The notes beneath the pieces were generated by a model. That model was not told the origin of the DNA and searched no databases. It saw only the letters and a list, made by a program, of their open reading frames with translations. A stretch of 64,000 nt of DNA from Sambucus nigra (taxonomy: Eukaryota; Streptophyta; Magnoliopsida; Dipsacales; Adoxaceae), in contig OX422222.1 in the NCBI GenBank assembly GCA_949130495.1, positions 278,432,109-278,496,108 of the forward strand. Direction: 5' to 3'. A program made the position numbers and the translations under genes. Within the stretch, counting starts at the first letter, position 1; every line of letters starts with the position of its first letter. Of this stretch, positions 34,990-47,419 are shown one piece after another.

Positions 34990-36388
34990 ATTAACCTTGA
35001 GGAAGAACTAGTGTGTGTATTATGGAGCTAAGCACGTGTTATCGAATTAGTGCAAGTAATAGTTGGGATTATACCGTACTTGTGACCCCATCCGAAATTG
35101 CGAATCAATCTTCATCTAACAATGAAAAGGTTTTTCTGATAAACTTGTTTTGGAAAAAATATTATGGAAGAACAATTTTGTACCTTCTTTTAAAGTGAAA
35201 CATTAAAAAGAAGAAAATACTTTGAAGAATAATAAAGATCATGACCCTTGTCAGTCATTTATTGAAAGGGGAATCTTACTTGAAAAAACTCAAAACTAAT
35301 GAAAAAGAGAAAACTAAATTTTTTAAGGAGCTTATTTGTGTAAAAGAAGAAAATTAATTCTTTTGAGTAGTAGAAGTTTGTGAACATTCGCTATACCCCA
35401 GGCTTAAAGACTTTGATTCATGATTCAATGACTTCTTAGAATTTCTTGATGATATATTAGAGAATGAGGAGTTACCAATGGTTGAAGATGAATGAATGTC
35501 CACCTTGACAAATGAAAATAGATGATTTGATCATTTTCTTGGATAATTTTAAAAAGTAATTTCAAAATTGTGAAGAATGCAATTTTAAACTTTTAGATAA
35601 GAATGAAAAATTTGTAAAAGACTTGGATTTCAACAAATAAAAAATTTCAGTAGGAGAAACTTTGTATGTCAAAGATTCATTATCAAATGAATCACAATTT
35701 TTAAGCTTACATAATTTTTTTTTCAAAACTAAATAAATATGATGCTGCAAAACATTTGGAGGACTGTAATGTTGTTACTCCTACATGTTTTTTTAAACAC
35801 AAAACAACTTTTGAAAACAAGGAGACAGAGATAATGTATGTTCCCATTATCATAAAAAAGGGCAAACTTAAAGATTTTTGTTTCAAGTTAAAGAGAATAC
35901 AATATTTTGCAAAGGTTGTTCCTAATTATCACTATGTTTAGAGACCTAAAGTTTTTAAATGTGATCATTATCATAAGTTAGTTCATTTACAAGACTTTTT
36001 CCAATTTAGTCAATTCAACCAGGCATTGGCATAATGCTAGAAATATTAGATTTTTGTTGGGAGTAATCGAAAAGAAAGTAAAGGAATACACATCCATCAT
36101 GTTCACAACACGGAAATACATTCAAAATTAGCCCAATACTTTACCTAAACCCAAGAGGCATCGTGTGAGTCAAATATGGATTAGGAATAATGGTTTGAAA
36201 AGGATAGATGTGGAGACCGAAAGGGATCACATTTTGGTTCCCCGATCTCTAATAGATAGAGTGATTTCTCGATGCATCCAAGACTTTCAGAAATCTTATG
36301 ATGTTCCTTATCTCATCTTAATTTTTGTTATAATTATATAAGAACATTTCTCAAGTTATCGTGTAAAACAATTGTTGGTTATTAAATT
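34990..36388 (+). pseudogene. Decayed copia-type gag fragment
   Basis: Broken plus-strand frames show a lysine/glutamate-rich coil (KLKTNEKEKTKFFKEL), an acidic stretch (EFLDDILENEELPMVEDE), then a ruined zinc knuckle near 35830 (CSHYHKKG, followed in another frame by LKDFCFKLKRI). Further on comes QIWIRNNGLKR. Order and wording resemble the end of a copia gag (C-HC-K-GHL-DFC-KL, then ---VWVRK). It is broken too often for any certainty. The next copia element begins right after it. Confidence 0.35.
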
Positions 36389-37472
36389 TATAAGATCATG
36401 TTTTATAGTTGATCATTTTATTTTTATTTGTCTTATTACATTTCCCCAATGGACTTTCATAACTTTTTTCACGAATTCAAAGAGAAGAAGTTGATGACAA
36501 TTGAAAGATTGAAGATCATCCGTCACAACATCATTCAGAAGAGTTATGAGGTAGTTTGGTAAATAATTTAATTATCCAGGATTCTTTAAAAAAGAGTTTG
36601 AATTAAGACGTTTTCAAAATATTTTAAAATGATTTTTAAATTTTTGCTAATATTTTAGAACGAGATGGATATGTTGTTCAAATGAGATTGTGCATGTTCC
36701 CACGTTTGAATGAGATCTGAAACATTACCTTTTGGGTATGCTTTGGAATGTCGTTCGATGTTTCGTTTGAAAAATGATCGAACGAGATGAGGTACTGTGT
36801 TCGAACGAGGTACCAAGTCGTTTAAACGAGTACAAAAGTTTTTAATTTTTCATTAAATCTTTTTCAAATATCTAATTCCTATCTTTTTGCAACTACTTAT
36901 TTGATAAATAGAGATGCAGTATTAGAATTTTGTCCAAGCCTTTTTAGACTTCTTTTTGTGATAAAACTCTATTATTTTTTCATCCAAACCCATTGTATCT
37001 TTTAAGGTCACTTTTCCAAATTAAGAATAACACATTCAAAGTTCAAAAACCCTTGTAGATATTTTCTCCACTGCTTAATTATTGAGTCAAGTCCCTATGG
37101 TCCAAGAAGATAGAAATTGAATATTCATGAGGTTGATTGGTGGATACAAAGACAAGAGTTGCTCGATGTGGATGGTGCTGGACTCTGTCGTATCTTTTGA
37201 AGATTTGAAGACCTATGTATTATACTTAATGGAGCTATAGGTAGTTTGTAAGTCATTGTGTATATCAAAATCTTTAACAGTGCTAAAATCTAGGTTTTGC
37301 TCTAAGGGGATTTTTTCAAATCTTCTTCTTGCTGTTTGGTTTGGAATTTGTCTTCAATTAATATTGCAAGTTCAGTTAAAATTAAATCGCAATAAATTTC
37401 TGTAAAATATGAATTTGCTTGTTCGTCCTAATATACAAGTAATTCCATACAATTTTCTATCATGCTTTCTCA
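36389..37472 (+). repeat. 5' LTR of the copia element
   Basis: It pairs along its length with 41060-42169. Shared stretches include GAAGAAGTTGATGAC, CATTCAGAAGAGTTATGAGG, CATTCAAAGTTCAAAAACCC, AGTGCTAAAATCTAGGTTTT and CAAGTAATTCCAT. It ends CTCA just before the primer site. The start reads TATAAGATCATG against TGTAAGAGCATG in the 3' copy, so the terminal TG has mutated. Confidence 0.85.
36660..36840. promoter_or_regulatory. Cluster of GAACGAG / TTCGAACGAG motifs in the 5' LTR
   Basis: Within 180 bp there are AGAACGAGATGG, TTCAAATGAGATT, GTTTGAATGAGATC, GTCGTTCGATG, ATCGAACGAGATGAGG, GTTCGAACGAGGTACC and TCGTTTAAACGAG. Several are palindromic around TTCGAA or TTTAAA. The cluster starts about 270 bp from the LTR start. 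Confidence 0.6.
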
Positions 37473-37475
37473 AAT

Positions 37476-37487
37476 TGGTATTAGAGC
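37476..37487 (+). promoter_or_regulatory. Primer binding site, initiator-Met tRNA type
   Basis: TGGTATTAGAGC lies 3 bp after the 5' LTR end. It differs at one base from TGGTATCAGAGC, the usual initiator-Met primer site of plant copia elements. Confidence 0.8.
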
Positions 37488-37599
37488 AGGTTGCACTAAA
37501 ATATTGCGTGATCCTTTTTATGAATGTTTTTTTTTTACATTAATTTTCTTTCAAATTGATGATCTTTGAATTTGGATTTGTAGGGATACTTATTATAGT

Positions 37600-39480
37600 A
37601 GGCTACCTCTTTTGATGGGTCTAATTATCCTTATTGGAAAGCTCAAATGAGGTCGGCTTTGAAAGAGATCAACAATCTTGTATGGCTTGTTTGTGAAAGA
37701 GGGTGTACAACAACCACTGTGACCAATGACGCTGTCATATGTCCTAAACCAATCACCTCTTGAATGGATGATGAACTAAAATGGAGTAATTTTAACTCAC
37801 TCTATTTTAGTGCTAATTCTGGATCCATCACTTATGATGACTTCCACTGCATCATGACGTGCACCATGTCTAAGGAAGCGTAGGATATCCTTTAACTCAT
37901 TAACGAAGGTACCAGAGCTATGAAAGCTTCTATTCTTCAAAATCTCACCACATAGTTAAACATAATTACCATAAACGAGTCTGACACTTTTGATGAATTC
38001 TATACACATTTGTCTTATATAGTCAACTATAATTTTAATTTGGGTGAGATAATTCCTGAGATGCACGTTATGAAAATGATTTTGATATTCCTTCCGTCCC
38101 GCTTTATTCCTAAGGTAGTTGTCATTAATTCTTTGTGAATTTTAGATACACTTAGGTCAGGAGAACTCCTAGGAGACCTTCAAACTTATAAAATCGATAT
38201 GTTCCCCAAAATAAAAAAAAGGAAATAGGGATTGCTATGCAAGATCAGACAGAGTAAGGTTTTTTATTCCGAGTTTGAATTTGATTTTGAGCTTGAGATC
38301 TTTCCCTTCATGCAAAAACATTCAAAAAATTCTCAAATTTAACAAAGAAAATTCTTCCAAAGAAAACAAAAGTTTTGAGAAAAATAAAAATGGCATTGAG
38401 GAAAATAATGTTTATAAGAAAGAAAAGGTGACATGTTATGAGTGGTAGGGAAAGGGTCATAAATCCCACGAGTGTGACACTAGGCTAAAGAGTTAAGGCA
38501 AATGAAAAGATGCCTTCAATGCCACACTTAGTGATAACGACGTCAAGTCGATGAATTTCGGGGATGAATCACCACATGAACCTTGCATTGCATTCGTGGC
38601 TAGTCATGTTAGTACTTCATGTTTTCCCCAGACCGACAATGATATTTTTAAATGTGATAGCCTCAAAAATTTATCGAACCATTATTCAGAGATTAAGACT
38701 GATGAGGAGAATTTAAGAGAGGTAAAAGATGGACTTTAGTGAACTTTATAAAGAGTCTTTAAAAAACAAAAGGTAAAATAGAAGTTTGAATCTTAGGTTG
38801 TTGAAGTTAGAAAAGGAAGGGAAAGTTTTGAGAGAGTGTGAGGCATCAGTGAGTCAACTCAAAAAGGTGAAAGTTTCTTTATGTGAGAAATTAATTGTGA
38901 TTAGTAAGTATAGGACCGATTTAACCAGCTCTGTGGCTAGTCTTACTAGAGATATTCAAGCATCACTGGAGAGTCGTGAGAAACTTGAATCCCCTGTGTC
39001 CCAACTCGAGAAAGATATCGAATATGCCTTGGACATCAAGATTGCTTTAGAGGATAAATCTAAGAAGGTTAGAAATATGTTCCTCAATCCCGCGTTAGGT
39101 TTTAACGAGCGGTAAGGAATAAGTTAAGATGGTTCATCCTTTTTCAATGCTGCACCCGAACGGATTATTATGTTTGTGATGGATTCTTTTGGCCCTCATT
39201 CTGACCCACCTAGGAGATTGAACCCATTAAGGAAAGATAAACCTAGACATTTTGACCATGGTAGAACTGAGCCTATTTATGTTTGTTTCCATTGCAAACA
39301 ACGAGGTCACCTTTGAAAATTTTATTTTAAGTTAGGGAGAGTTTCACAAACACCTGTTCTCCGATATGCTCCTACACGAGTTCCCACATATGTTCACGCA
39401 TGCACTCGCATACGTGTTCCTACTCATGATCCCACACATGACAGTAAAGACTTTTAGAGTCTTTGAGATGAAGTAGAGTC
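37600..39480 (+). pseudogene. Copia gag remnant with two zinc knuckles
   Basis: It begins at 37611 with FDGSNYPYWKAQMRSALKEI, the N-terminal gag signature (FDGTNY--WK-RM). The capsid-like stretch follows: TFDEFYTHLSYIVNYNFNL, then MHVMKMILIFLPSRFIPKVV. The first knuckle, near 38432-38476, reads CYEW, a stop, then GKGHKSHEC; the second Cys is replaced by Trp. A coil of about 110 codons (38786-39115; LEKEGKVLRECEASVSQLKK) comes next. The second knuckle, near 39284, reads CFHCKQRGHL, a stop, then KFYF. The tail is proline/threonine-rich (TRVPTYVHACTRIRVPTHDP). Stops and frame changes are frequent, and the frame decays with no pol behind it. Confidence 0.75.
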
Positions 39481-41046
39481 ATTGGTCAAAACTTTGCAAA
39501 GTTTGATGAAGGAATTTCAAAGGAATCCTATTCCTGTTGAGAACTCCTTTGAGACCAATGATTGAGTTTGGGTACTTTATCTAGTGTATGGTTATTATCA
39601 TGTTCATATCCTTTATCTCAATTTCTAGATTGTATTTCTATTGTATTCTTATATACACTCTTTTTTCCTTTTGATATATTTTTGAATCATCCAAAAGATT
39701 TTTTGTTTTTAAGAAAAAAAAGTTTAAAAAATTCCAGAAGGATTTTATTTTTCATAAAGTTGTTAAAAAATATAAAAAGATCTTTGAATTTTTGTTTTAC
39801 ACCATATATGGATGTCCATTTAAGATGTTCGAATCATCCTTCATTCCATCCATTCATGTGACTTTTTCATGGTGTTTTGAGGCACATATTCATTTTTTAG
39901 TGTGGTTAATAATGTGTGGATTTCATTTCGTTGATCATTGATTATTACTTTCGTCATGCTAGACTCTGTATCAGCTTTATTGCACACGTGCACAAACTTT
40001 ATGAACATTGTTCTTCTTATCATATGTCAAATACTGTGTTCTCATCTCAATTGTGCTTAATAATGAACCAAATGTAATATAGATAACTTGTTCATGTAAG
40101 AACCATTGTCCAGATTTCGTTTACCGAAGAAATTGTTATATTAAGCAATGGAAAGGGTCTAGAAAAAGAAAAATTTTCTTTGTGTTAAAAGTCACCATTT
40201 GCAAAAATAACCTAAAAGCTTAATGACACACAAAAACAGAAGTGCCCAGGCCAATTTTTATATAACATTGTTCTTTGGCTACAAATGAGCATTATGATAT
40301 ATTCAAATATATTTTAGAGTGAATTCTTATATATGTGAGATTTTGAGGATTCTCTAAAGTAAAAGATCAATGGGTTTACTCTCTTAAAAAGAATTAAATA
40401 GTTTGGTTTTATTGATTTGGGAAGCATTTAAATTCATGGCATGTTGCATAAGTTGAGTCAATTTCATTTAAGTTAAACATTCTTCCACCTAAGGTTGAAA
40501 TTGTGTTCTTTCTTTAGGAGTATCTCATTGACTTCGTGCACCTATTTTATGAATTCCTATGGAAAATTTTCAAACAATTACATTCCACTTTCCACATTTC
40601 GAATATTTTAGTGTTATTCCATGGTGTGTTCAATTTGTATTTTTATACCTTTTTTAATGCATGAAAAAATTGAAATTTTTTAAAAATAGTTGTTATGGCT
40701 TTTGGAATTTCATCTCATGTGGTTTAATGATTATCTTTGTGATGATATCGTTGCTTCTTCGGGTGATGTTAACGGCTTCATGATTAGTTTCTTACTCGTT
40801 GTCTATTAAGGATAAAAAAGAGGAGGACAAATTGAGGGGGAATTCCTTTATTTTTAAACTCGTACGCATCACGGTATTTCTTTTGTCTCATGTGTGTAGG
40901 TCATTCCGCCTTGGTGATGCTTTTGTGGACCACACAAGATAAAGACTTTTCAGTTGAAGACTTATACAATTATGCATTTTTGTTTCTTGATTTGTCGGGG
41001 AAACTAGTTATATTTGTCTTAGATTTGTGTTTTGTACAGAATGGCT
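39481..41046. other. Non-coding 3' interior of the copia element
   Basis: AT-rich sequence between gag and the polypurine tract, with no open frame of note. It contains the block at 40090-40260 that is shared with the second copia element. Long T/A-rich tracts lie around 39700-39790. Confidence 0.5.
40090..40260 (+). other. Conserved non-coding block with hairpin (copy 1)
   Basis: It shares an ordered series with 59790-59965: CATGTAAGAACCATTGTCC, then GGAAAGGGTCTA, a hairpin, AAAAGTCACCATTTGC, CCTAAAAG, and CCCAGGCCAAT. The hairpin arms are AAAGAAA (40165-40171) and TTTCTTT (40175-40181). It lies between gag and the polypurine tract and does not code. Confidence 0.65.
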
Positions 41047-41058
41047 AAAGGGGGAGAT
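41047..41058 (+). promoter_or_regulatory. Polypurine tract of the copia element
   Basis: AAAGGGGGAGAT stands directly in front of the 3' LTR start (TGTAAGAGCATG at 41060). It is the usual plus-strand primer of copia elements. Confidence 0.8.
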
Positions 41059-41059
41059 T

Positions 41060-42169
41060 TGTAAGAGCATGTTTAAAATTTGCTCATTTTATATTTATTT
41101 GGCTTGTCCCATTACAACCCACTGCACCTTCTTAACTACTTTCATGTATTCAAAGAGAAGAAGTTGATGACATTGGAAGATTAAAGATCGTTCATCATAA
41201 CATCATTCAGAAGAGTTATGAGGTGGTTTAGTCAAGACTTTAATTATCGAGGGGTTATTTTAAAAAAGTTTAAATTAAAAAGTTTTCAAAATATTTTAAA
41301 ATGATTTTTACAATAATTTTTGAAATTTGCTAACTCGTTATAATGATATCGATATGTCATTTGAACGAGATTGTGCATGTCGTTAGAACGAATTCCCATG
41401 TTCGAATGAGATTTGGAATGTTGCCTTTTGGGTACGCTCTGGAATGTCGTTCGGAGTTTCATTGGAAACACAATCAAACGAGATGAGGTACCATGTTCGA
41501 ACGAGGTATTAGGTTTTTCGAACGATTATGAAAGTTTTGATTTTTCATTAGACCTTTTCTAAATCTCTAATGCCTATCTCTTTGTAACTACTTTACCTAC
41601 AAATAGAGATGGGGGCTTAAACTTTTCTCCAAGTCTATTTAGAGCTTTTTTTGTGATAAAAATCTATTTTTTTTCATCCAAACCCCTTGGATCTTTAAAG
41701 ATAACTTTTCCAAACCAATAAGAACACATTCAAAGTTCAAAAACCCTTGTAGATATTTTCTCCACTAAAAAATTCTTGAGTAAAGGCTCAATAGTTGAAG
41801 AATATAGGAATTTAAGATTCCTGAGGCTGATCGGTGGGTACCGAGGCAAGAGATGCTTATTGTGGGCAGTGATGGACTGTGCCGTATCTCTTGAAGATTT
41901 AAAGACTTGCTCATTATACTTAGTGGAGCTCTAAGTAGTCTATAAGTCTTTGAGTCTGTCAAACTCTTTAATAGTGCTAAAATCTAGGTTTTGCTCGAAG
42001 TGGATTTTTCCTTAAAACTTCTTCTTGTTGTTTGGTTTGGAATTTGGGTTCAATTAATATTGCAAGTTCACTTCAAATTAAATTAAGACAATTTTTTTGT
42101 AAAAAGTGAATCTATGTGCTTGGCCTAATGTACAAGTAATTCCATATAATTTCCCACGTTGCTATCTTA
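41060..42169 (+). repeat. 3' LTR of the copia element
   Basis: It starts TGTAAGAGCATG behind the polypurine tract and pairs with 36389-37472. Its end reads CTTA, against CTCA in the 5' copy. Visible single-base and short indel differences place the insertion well in the past. No clear target duplication could be fixed. Confidence 0.85.
41357..41526. promoter_or_regulatory. Cluster of TTCGAACGAG-like motifs in the 3' LTR
   Basis: Motifs include CATTTGAACGAGA, CGTTAGAACGAATTC, TTCGAATGAGATT, GTCGTTCGGAG, ATCAAACGAGATGAGG, GTTCGAACGAGGTATT and TTTTTCGAACGATT. They lie about 300-465 bp from the LTR start, as in the 5' copy. Confidence 0.6.
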
Positions 42170-43050
42170 AATTTGTTATGTATGTTTATGACTAAAAATA
42201 GAGTGGGTCCAAATTTATAATAGTAGATAAAATAAAGATAATCAAGAAAGACAAACACACAACAAAGAGGTTTTTAAAGTGGTTAGGCTATTAGAAAATC
42301 CTATGTCTACTATATTTAATATTTCTGTTGTTACAATAGCTCAGAGTTTAGTATGCTTCTGCCTGATTAAATTGTCCCTTTGAGCTTACATTTATATTGG
42401 TTGTGAACCCAAGAGATGGAATGCCTTTATATATTTATACATTTACATCTGTATACAATAAATAAGACTATTGATATTCATAGGTACGTGTACAAAAGAT
42501 GTTAGATATTCCACCCGAGTGACTCTTTCTATTCTGATGGTTCATATTCTTAAGGTTGGTCAGCCTATTGGTCGACTAAGAAAGTAAGTGCTATGGTGAT
42601 AGCCACGTAGTAGGACATGTGCCCATTTCGCATTGGTCCACGTAGAGCAATAACTTTTACATACAACAAAAGCCTCCAATGCTCCATGCTTGATAATTGA
42701 TCAAAAGTATGGAGTATTTGTTCCAGAATCTTGCTTGGCGTGTGTTGGTCTGCAACTGACCTCCGGGACTTGTAAAATTTTTCATTAATATATCTGATAA
42801 TGGAAGTTTTATAAATAGTCCAAACTTTAGCGAACAACCAAAGGTTACACTGGTCTTTTTCCATTTTTGGAATCGTGTGGCCGCCAGCAGTTTAATCATT
42901 TGTTCAGTTTAATCATTTCATTTATAATTTTGATGCAAACTATAAAAGGACGGTAGTTTTCCCTCTCTTTTTTTCTACCTCAAAACTTTTGATCTTAACT
43001 CTCTCATTATTCTAAAATGTTCTCTTGTTTCTACTCAAACTCTTTGTCAT
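42170..43050 (+). promoter_or_regulatory. Promoter-like flank with TATA box at 42951
   Basis: There is no coding sequence here. TATAAAAGGA at 42951-42960 is followed by a CT-rich leader (CCCTCTCTTTTTTTCTACC, then CTTAACTCTCTCATTATTC), which looks like a transcription start region. A second AT-rich stretch lies at 42430-42470. The segment is cut at 43050 by the Tat element. Its logical continuation is at 55304, where an ORF begins 70 bp further on. Confidence 0.5.
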
Positions 43051-43862
43051 TGATATAACCAAGTGTAGCCTCGTATAGCACAACTCGTATTCATCCCAGA
43101 CGACCTAGTAAATCCTGCTAGCCATAAGGAGACCAACTCAAATCGGCTTTGTCCATTATTATAGGCCGAGACCTTCTACCAGTCATGACCCCTTTCTCGC
43201 GTCTCGTCTAGTACACTTGACAACTGAGACCTTATTTTGGCCTGACGACTACACAACCGAGACCACACTCTTCAAAATATATTTGAACAAGACCCTGTGG
43301 GTTTCATACTTGATCGAGCCTAGAACCTTCTGGATGACCACTCTATTATATGTAAGGCAAAGGTCCAGCACAATCATTCCATGTGGATAGGCAGTTACAA
43401 GCGTATCACATGAGCATGTGCGAGGAATATTCACTTCATCATTATTTGCATGGAATAAGGACAGGTGGCCCAATATAGTTGGATAGTGGAAAAGTACATG
43501 CCTATTACATTCTTGGGGTGCACACTGCACTACCCCAGCACTATATATAATTTTCTCTTTCATCCTAAAAACGGATCTATAATTCAAAACCCTAGAAAAA
43601 CAATGTTGAAATTGCAGTAGGGAGAGAAAGTTGAGTTTATTATAATCCAAAGCCAATTGAGCCTAGTTTTATAGTAAACATACAGTCACTGGACAGTGGA
43701 GTAGGCCTAAGGGTTGAACCACTTACATTACTATCTTTGTCCTCTTTGCCTCACCTCCTGCTTCATTTATATTACTGTATTTTTGCCATTATTGCACACT
43801 TGAGGTCCTATTAGATTGAGATATTATTCATTTACTTGGTGGTGCCATATCTGGTATCATCA
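43051..43862 (+). repeat. 5' LTR of the Tat-type element
   Basis: It aligns throughout with 54486-55303, for example CCATTATTATAGG, GAGACCTTCTAC, GGATGACCACTCTA, TATCACATGAGCA, GGGGTGCACACTGCAC and GTTGAAATTGCAGTAG. A TATA-like CACTATATATAATTTTCTC lies near 43540. Confidence 0.92.
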
Positions 43863-43864
43863 GT

Positions 43865-43884
43865 TGGCACCATTTGTGGGAAGC
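43865..43884 (+). promoter_or_regulatory. Primer binding site, degraded Asp-tRNA type
   Basis: TGGCACCATTTGTGGGAAG follows the LTR by 2 bp. It resembles TGGCGCCGTTGCCGGGGA, complementary to plant tRNA-Asp. Most differences are G-to-A or C-to-T changes typical of methylated DNA decay. Confidence 0.6.
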
Positions 43885-44070
43885 GAGATTATCATATTCT
43901 TCCTGTCATTTGCATCGTACTCTTCACCGAATTCTCTGGTGGTGGTCCAACCCTACACTTGGTTGGGCTTGAACCACCATTGAAAGAGATCTGTCTTGAG
44001 TTGCTTGGGTTGTAATACAGTTCATTAAGCACTCCAGTACACCTCTTGTTTATTCCACTCACAGGATTCA

Positions 44071-45670
44071 ATGGCATCAAATCTTCCAGTCAAGGTGAGA
44101 TGGCAGACATCGCATCAGCGCTGTGCTCAATAGTAGCCAGTTAACTTAAGATGCAGGACCACCTGGCTGCCTTTAGCCATAATATCTTGAACAGACACAT
44201 TAGCGTGATGGTATAGATGATAACTCTGTCCGCTAGGGAGGGCGTACACCAGGCGATAGGGGGACCGCCCCCGGTCCCCACAGAAGGAAACACAGTAGTA
44301 GTAGAGACGAAGGGATATTGCTGACTCCAGTCTCCTGCATCTAGGGAGGCAAGGCTAAGAGTATGAAGAAAATGAATATGATGATGATGCAGAGTGTTGG
44401 GAGACATATGAAATCCCTAGGAATACAGTGCACCCCATTCTAATAAGCAGGGGAAAGAGTTCCAGGCCGAGCTAAGACGGTAGGCCTCATGCCTCAATTC
44501 TATAAAGACTCAGGAGAGGGTCTGCATTTTATAAACTTAGCCCAGTGGGTGATTTCAGAGACCGACTCTCTAGGTCTTGGAGTATAGCTGGTTTCAGAAG
44601 GAATGGTGGGTGTGTTGGTCATCGACCCCCATGTGGCCAAGATGAGGAGCATAGAGCCAGTGCAAAGGCTAGTCGAGAGAGAAAAGGGTCGATAATAATG
44701 CTATTATGACCGAGGTAGGTGCTACAGCTATAGCTGACAAGATATGAAACAGTCCTAATGAGATGCTAGAAGATAAGATTAGCAACATTATGAAAATAAG
44801 ATACCCTCTCAAGCGGGGTTACATAGAGGGGTCACTATTTGTTGCTAGAATTGTAAGCTACCCCACCTCGACTAAATTCTAGCCTTCAATGGTAATGCCG
44901 AGGTATGATGGGAGTACTAACCCAGTCCAATATGTGTAAATGTATTAATCTGCTGCAGACATCTTCTCAGTCTCAAATGAGGTGAGGTGTATAGCATTCT
45001 CAAGCACCCTGACTGGTGTTGCTCATGTATGGTATATTTCCCTTCCTAGAAACTCAATAAATAATTTCAAGTAGCTAACCGAGAGGTTCATCCATAATTT
45101 TTATTTTAGAGTAAAACCCCAGAAGAAGACAACTCACTTGTTGTATGTAAAACAAGGCAAAAATGAGTCTTTGCGAGACTACATAGCCCGCTTCAATAAG
45201 GAAAAATTAAAGGTGGAAGACTATGATGAGATTATTGCAATGACTACTCTGATGGAAGGATTACAGAAAGGAAAGATCTTGTGGAAGATGAACAAAGAAT
45301 CTCCAAACATCGAGGAGTCCATGGTGGTAAAAGGAGAAGTTGCGAAGGGAGCTAGTGGGAGTAAGTCCCAAAAGTTCAAAGGCAAGGGAGACAAGAAGAG
45401 GTCGGCAGATGATAAATTCGTAGACTATACCCCATTGACTTCCACTCCAGAGATAATTCTTAATGAGATCAAGAATTATAGGTTCTTGAGATGGACAGAG
45501 AAGCTCAAAGCCCTTCCTCACAAGAGGGATAAAAGTAAATGGTGTGAATTCCACTAGGACCATGGCCATACCACTAACAGATGCTTTGAACTTAAAGATG
45601 AGATAGAAAAGATGCTGTAGCAGGGCAAACTACATTTACAAGAGAGGTGGCAGAGACGCTACCCAAAAGA
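44071..45670 (+). pseudogene. Gag remnant of the Tat-type element
   Basis: The reading starts near 44071-44101 (MADIASALCSIVAS, stop) and continues in a broken frame with HLAAFSHNILNRHISVMV. The retrotrans_gag core is clear from about 44980: AFSSTLTGVAHVWYISLPRN, then SINNFK, LTERFIHNFYF, HLLYVKQGKNESLRDYIARF and MTTLMEGLQKGKILWKM. The longest open stretch is 45138-45557. A zinc-finger-like end reads KWCEFH, a stop, then DHGHTTNRCFELKDEIEKM. It would form the virus-like particle shell; the stops show this copy cannot make a full protein. Confidence 0.8.
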
Positions 45671-45759
45671 GAAAAGATGACTGCTGTAATTCGGATGGCC
45701 CAGTGAACAAGGATGATTATGCCTCAAATTATGATGAGGCCGACCCCGACCTCCCATCG

Positions 45760-46290
45760 AAGAAAACCGATCCCAAGAGTCAGTTGCATTGTATTTCTCA
45801 TGATGTCAAAATGATATGCAGTGGTTTGGAAAGTGGTGGTAAATAGAATAGCCGATTGTAAAGCCCATGTTGTAGAGGCAAAATCCATCCTAAAGAGAGA
45901 AGTTGTGAACTCGTGTGTAGTTGATATGAAGCCGGGTAAGAGGAAGAAATTCGATATGAGAACTTTGGTGATAGGATTCTTGAGGCTGGACTTCAAGGGG
46001 ATCTTATCCCATCATGACGAACCGTTGGTGAAAACTATGAGAGTACACGGATATTATGGGCCCAGGATATTAGTCGATGGTGGTAGCTTGGCTGATGTGA
46101 TGTTTTGGGAGTGATTCGAAGGGCTGGGATTGAGAAATAAAAGTCTCATCCCTATCATCATCCCTTAATTAGATTTGGTGGAGAAAAAGTCCACCCTCTT
46201 GGGGTTTTTAAAATGGACGTCTGTATGGGGGAGTCCAGGCCGAGATGCCTCACAAAGAAGATATATTTATTTATGATGGACAATAATGTT
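45760..46290 (+). pseudogene. Aspartic protease remnant of the Tat-type element
   Basis: An open stretch at 45821-46114 contains LSHHDEPLVKTMRVHGYYGP and ILVDGGSLADVMFWE. This is the retropepsin active site of the family (LVD-GSSADILF) with the catalytic Asp kept near 46076. After a stop the reading goes on with FEGLGLRNKSLIPIIIP. The DTG/DNG-type triad reads DGG here. Confidence 0.75.
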
Positions 46291-46589
46291 TATTCAGCCT
46301 AATAGGAGGAGTATCCCTCAAAAAATTTGTGGCAAAGCCCTCAACCGTTCACCAAATGATAAAATTCTAGACTCCTTATAAAGTAAGGGTAGTTCAAGGT
46401 TACCAGGTCGAGGCGTGTGAATGCTACTTAAATTCAGCTTAAGAATGAGAGGCATATAAGAGGGCCACCATCACTTGTAATATTAACACTCTTGACCCTA
46501 GGGACGAGATGGAGCTGAAGAAGGGATAGGAAGTTGAGGAGGTAGAATCCATAGACCTCAATGAGGATGAGCTAGAAAAAAAATCCAGA

Positions 46590-47400
46590 TCGGCTAAACC
46601 CTAAAGAAATAAATCAAAGAAGAGCTGATAAAACTCCTAAGGGAGAGGAAGAGCATATTTTCATGGAGTCATGAAGATATGTCTTGAATTGACTTGAATA
46701 TCCTTTGCCATATTTTAAACATAGAAGAAGGAGCCAAACCATTCAAACAAAGGAGGAGGATCTACTTCAGGGAAAAATACGAGGTCATAAGAGATGGGGT
46801 GAAGAAGTTAGAGAAGGATGACTTCATTAGAGATGTTATCTATCTTGAATGGATAGAAAATACTATCATTATGCCTAAGCCCAACAACAAGTGGAGAATG
46901 TATGTTGACTTCACAGATCTGAGCAAGGCATACCCAAAAGATAGCTTCCCCCTACCAAGGATAGATCAAATGGTTGATGCCACGGCCGAGCTTGAATTGA
47001 TGAGTTTTACGGATGCCTAATCAAGATATAATATGATATTTATGGACCAGCCGATGCTGAGAAGACCTTGTTCATCAAGGACAAGGGTACATACTGCTAC
47101 AAGTTCATGCCCTTCGGCCTTAAGAATGCCGAGGCTACATACCAAAGGTTAGTAAATAAGATGTGCATAGATCACATAGGCAAGACCATGTAGGTATATG
47201 TTGATGACATGCTAACCAAGAGCCTCAAGGCCGATATGCGTGTGGCTGACCTCTAATAGACTTTAAACAACATGGATAAGTATAAAATGAAGATAAATCC
47301 CTCTAAGTGTGTATTCGGGGTCGAAGCAAGCAAGTTTTTAGGCTTCATTGTCAATCAATGAGGATATAGTCTAACCCAAAGAAATCAAATCTTTAATGGA
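46590..47400 (+). pseudogene. Reverse transcriptase remnant of the Tat-type element
   Basis: It starts EELIKLLRERKSIFSWSHED. The open frame at 46694-47020 has PNNKWRMYVDFTDLSKAYPK, DSFPLPRIDQMVD and LMSFTDA. After a frame change it reads KTLFIKDKGTYCYKFMPFGL, KNAEATYQRLVNKM and the active-site box YVDDM at 47197-47211, then INPSKCVFGVEASKFLGFIV. All core RT boxes are in order, and YVDD is intact. Stops after DHIGKTM and frame shifts disable it. Confidence 0.88.
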
Positions 47401-47419
47401 GATGAAGACTCTAAAAACC

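Larger units (their letters stand above)
36389..42169 (+). mobile_element. Ty1/copia retrotransposon, possibly SIRE-type, pol deleted
   Basis: Two long direct repeats (36389-37472 and 41060-42169) flank a 3.6 kb interior. The interior has an initiator-Met-type primer site, a gag remnant with two zinc knuckles, a non-coding block and a polypurine tract. No protease, integrase or RT sequence is seen, so most of pol was lost by deletion. LTRs of about 1.1 kb, two knuckles around a coil, and an AAAGGGGGAGA tract suggest the SIRE branch; this is inference. Confidence 0.8.
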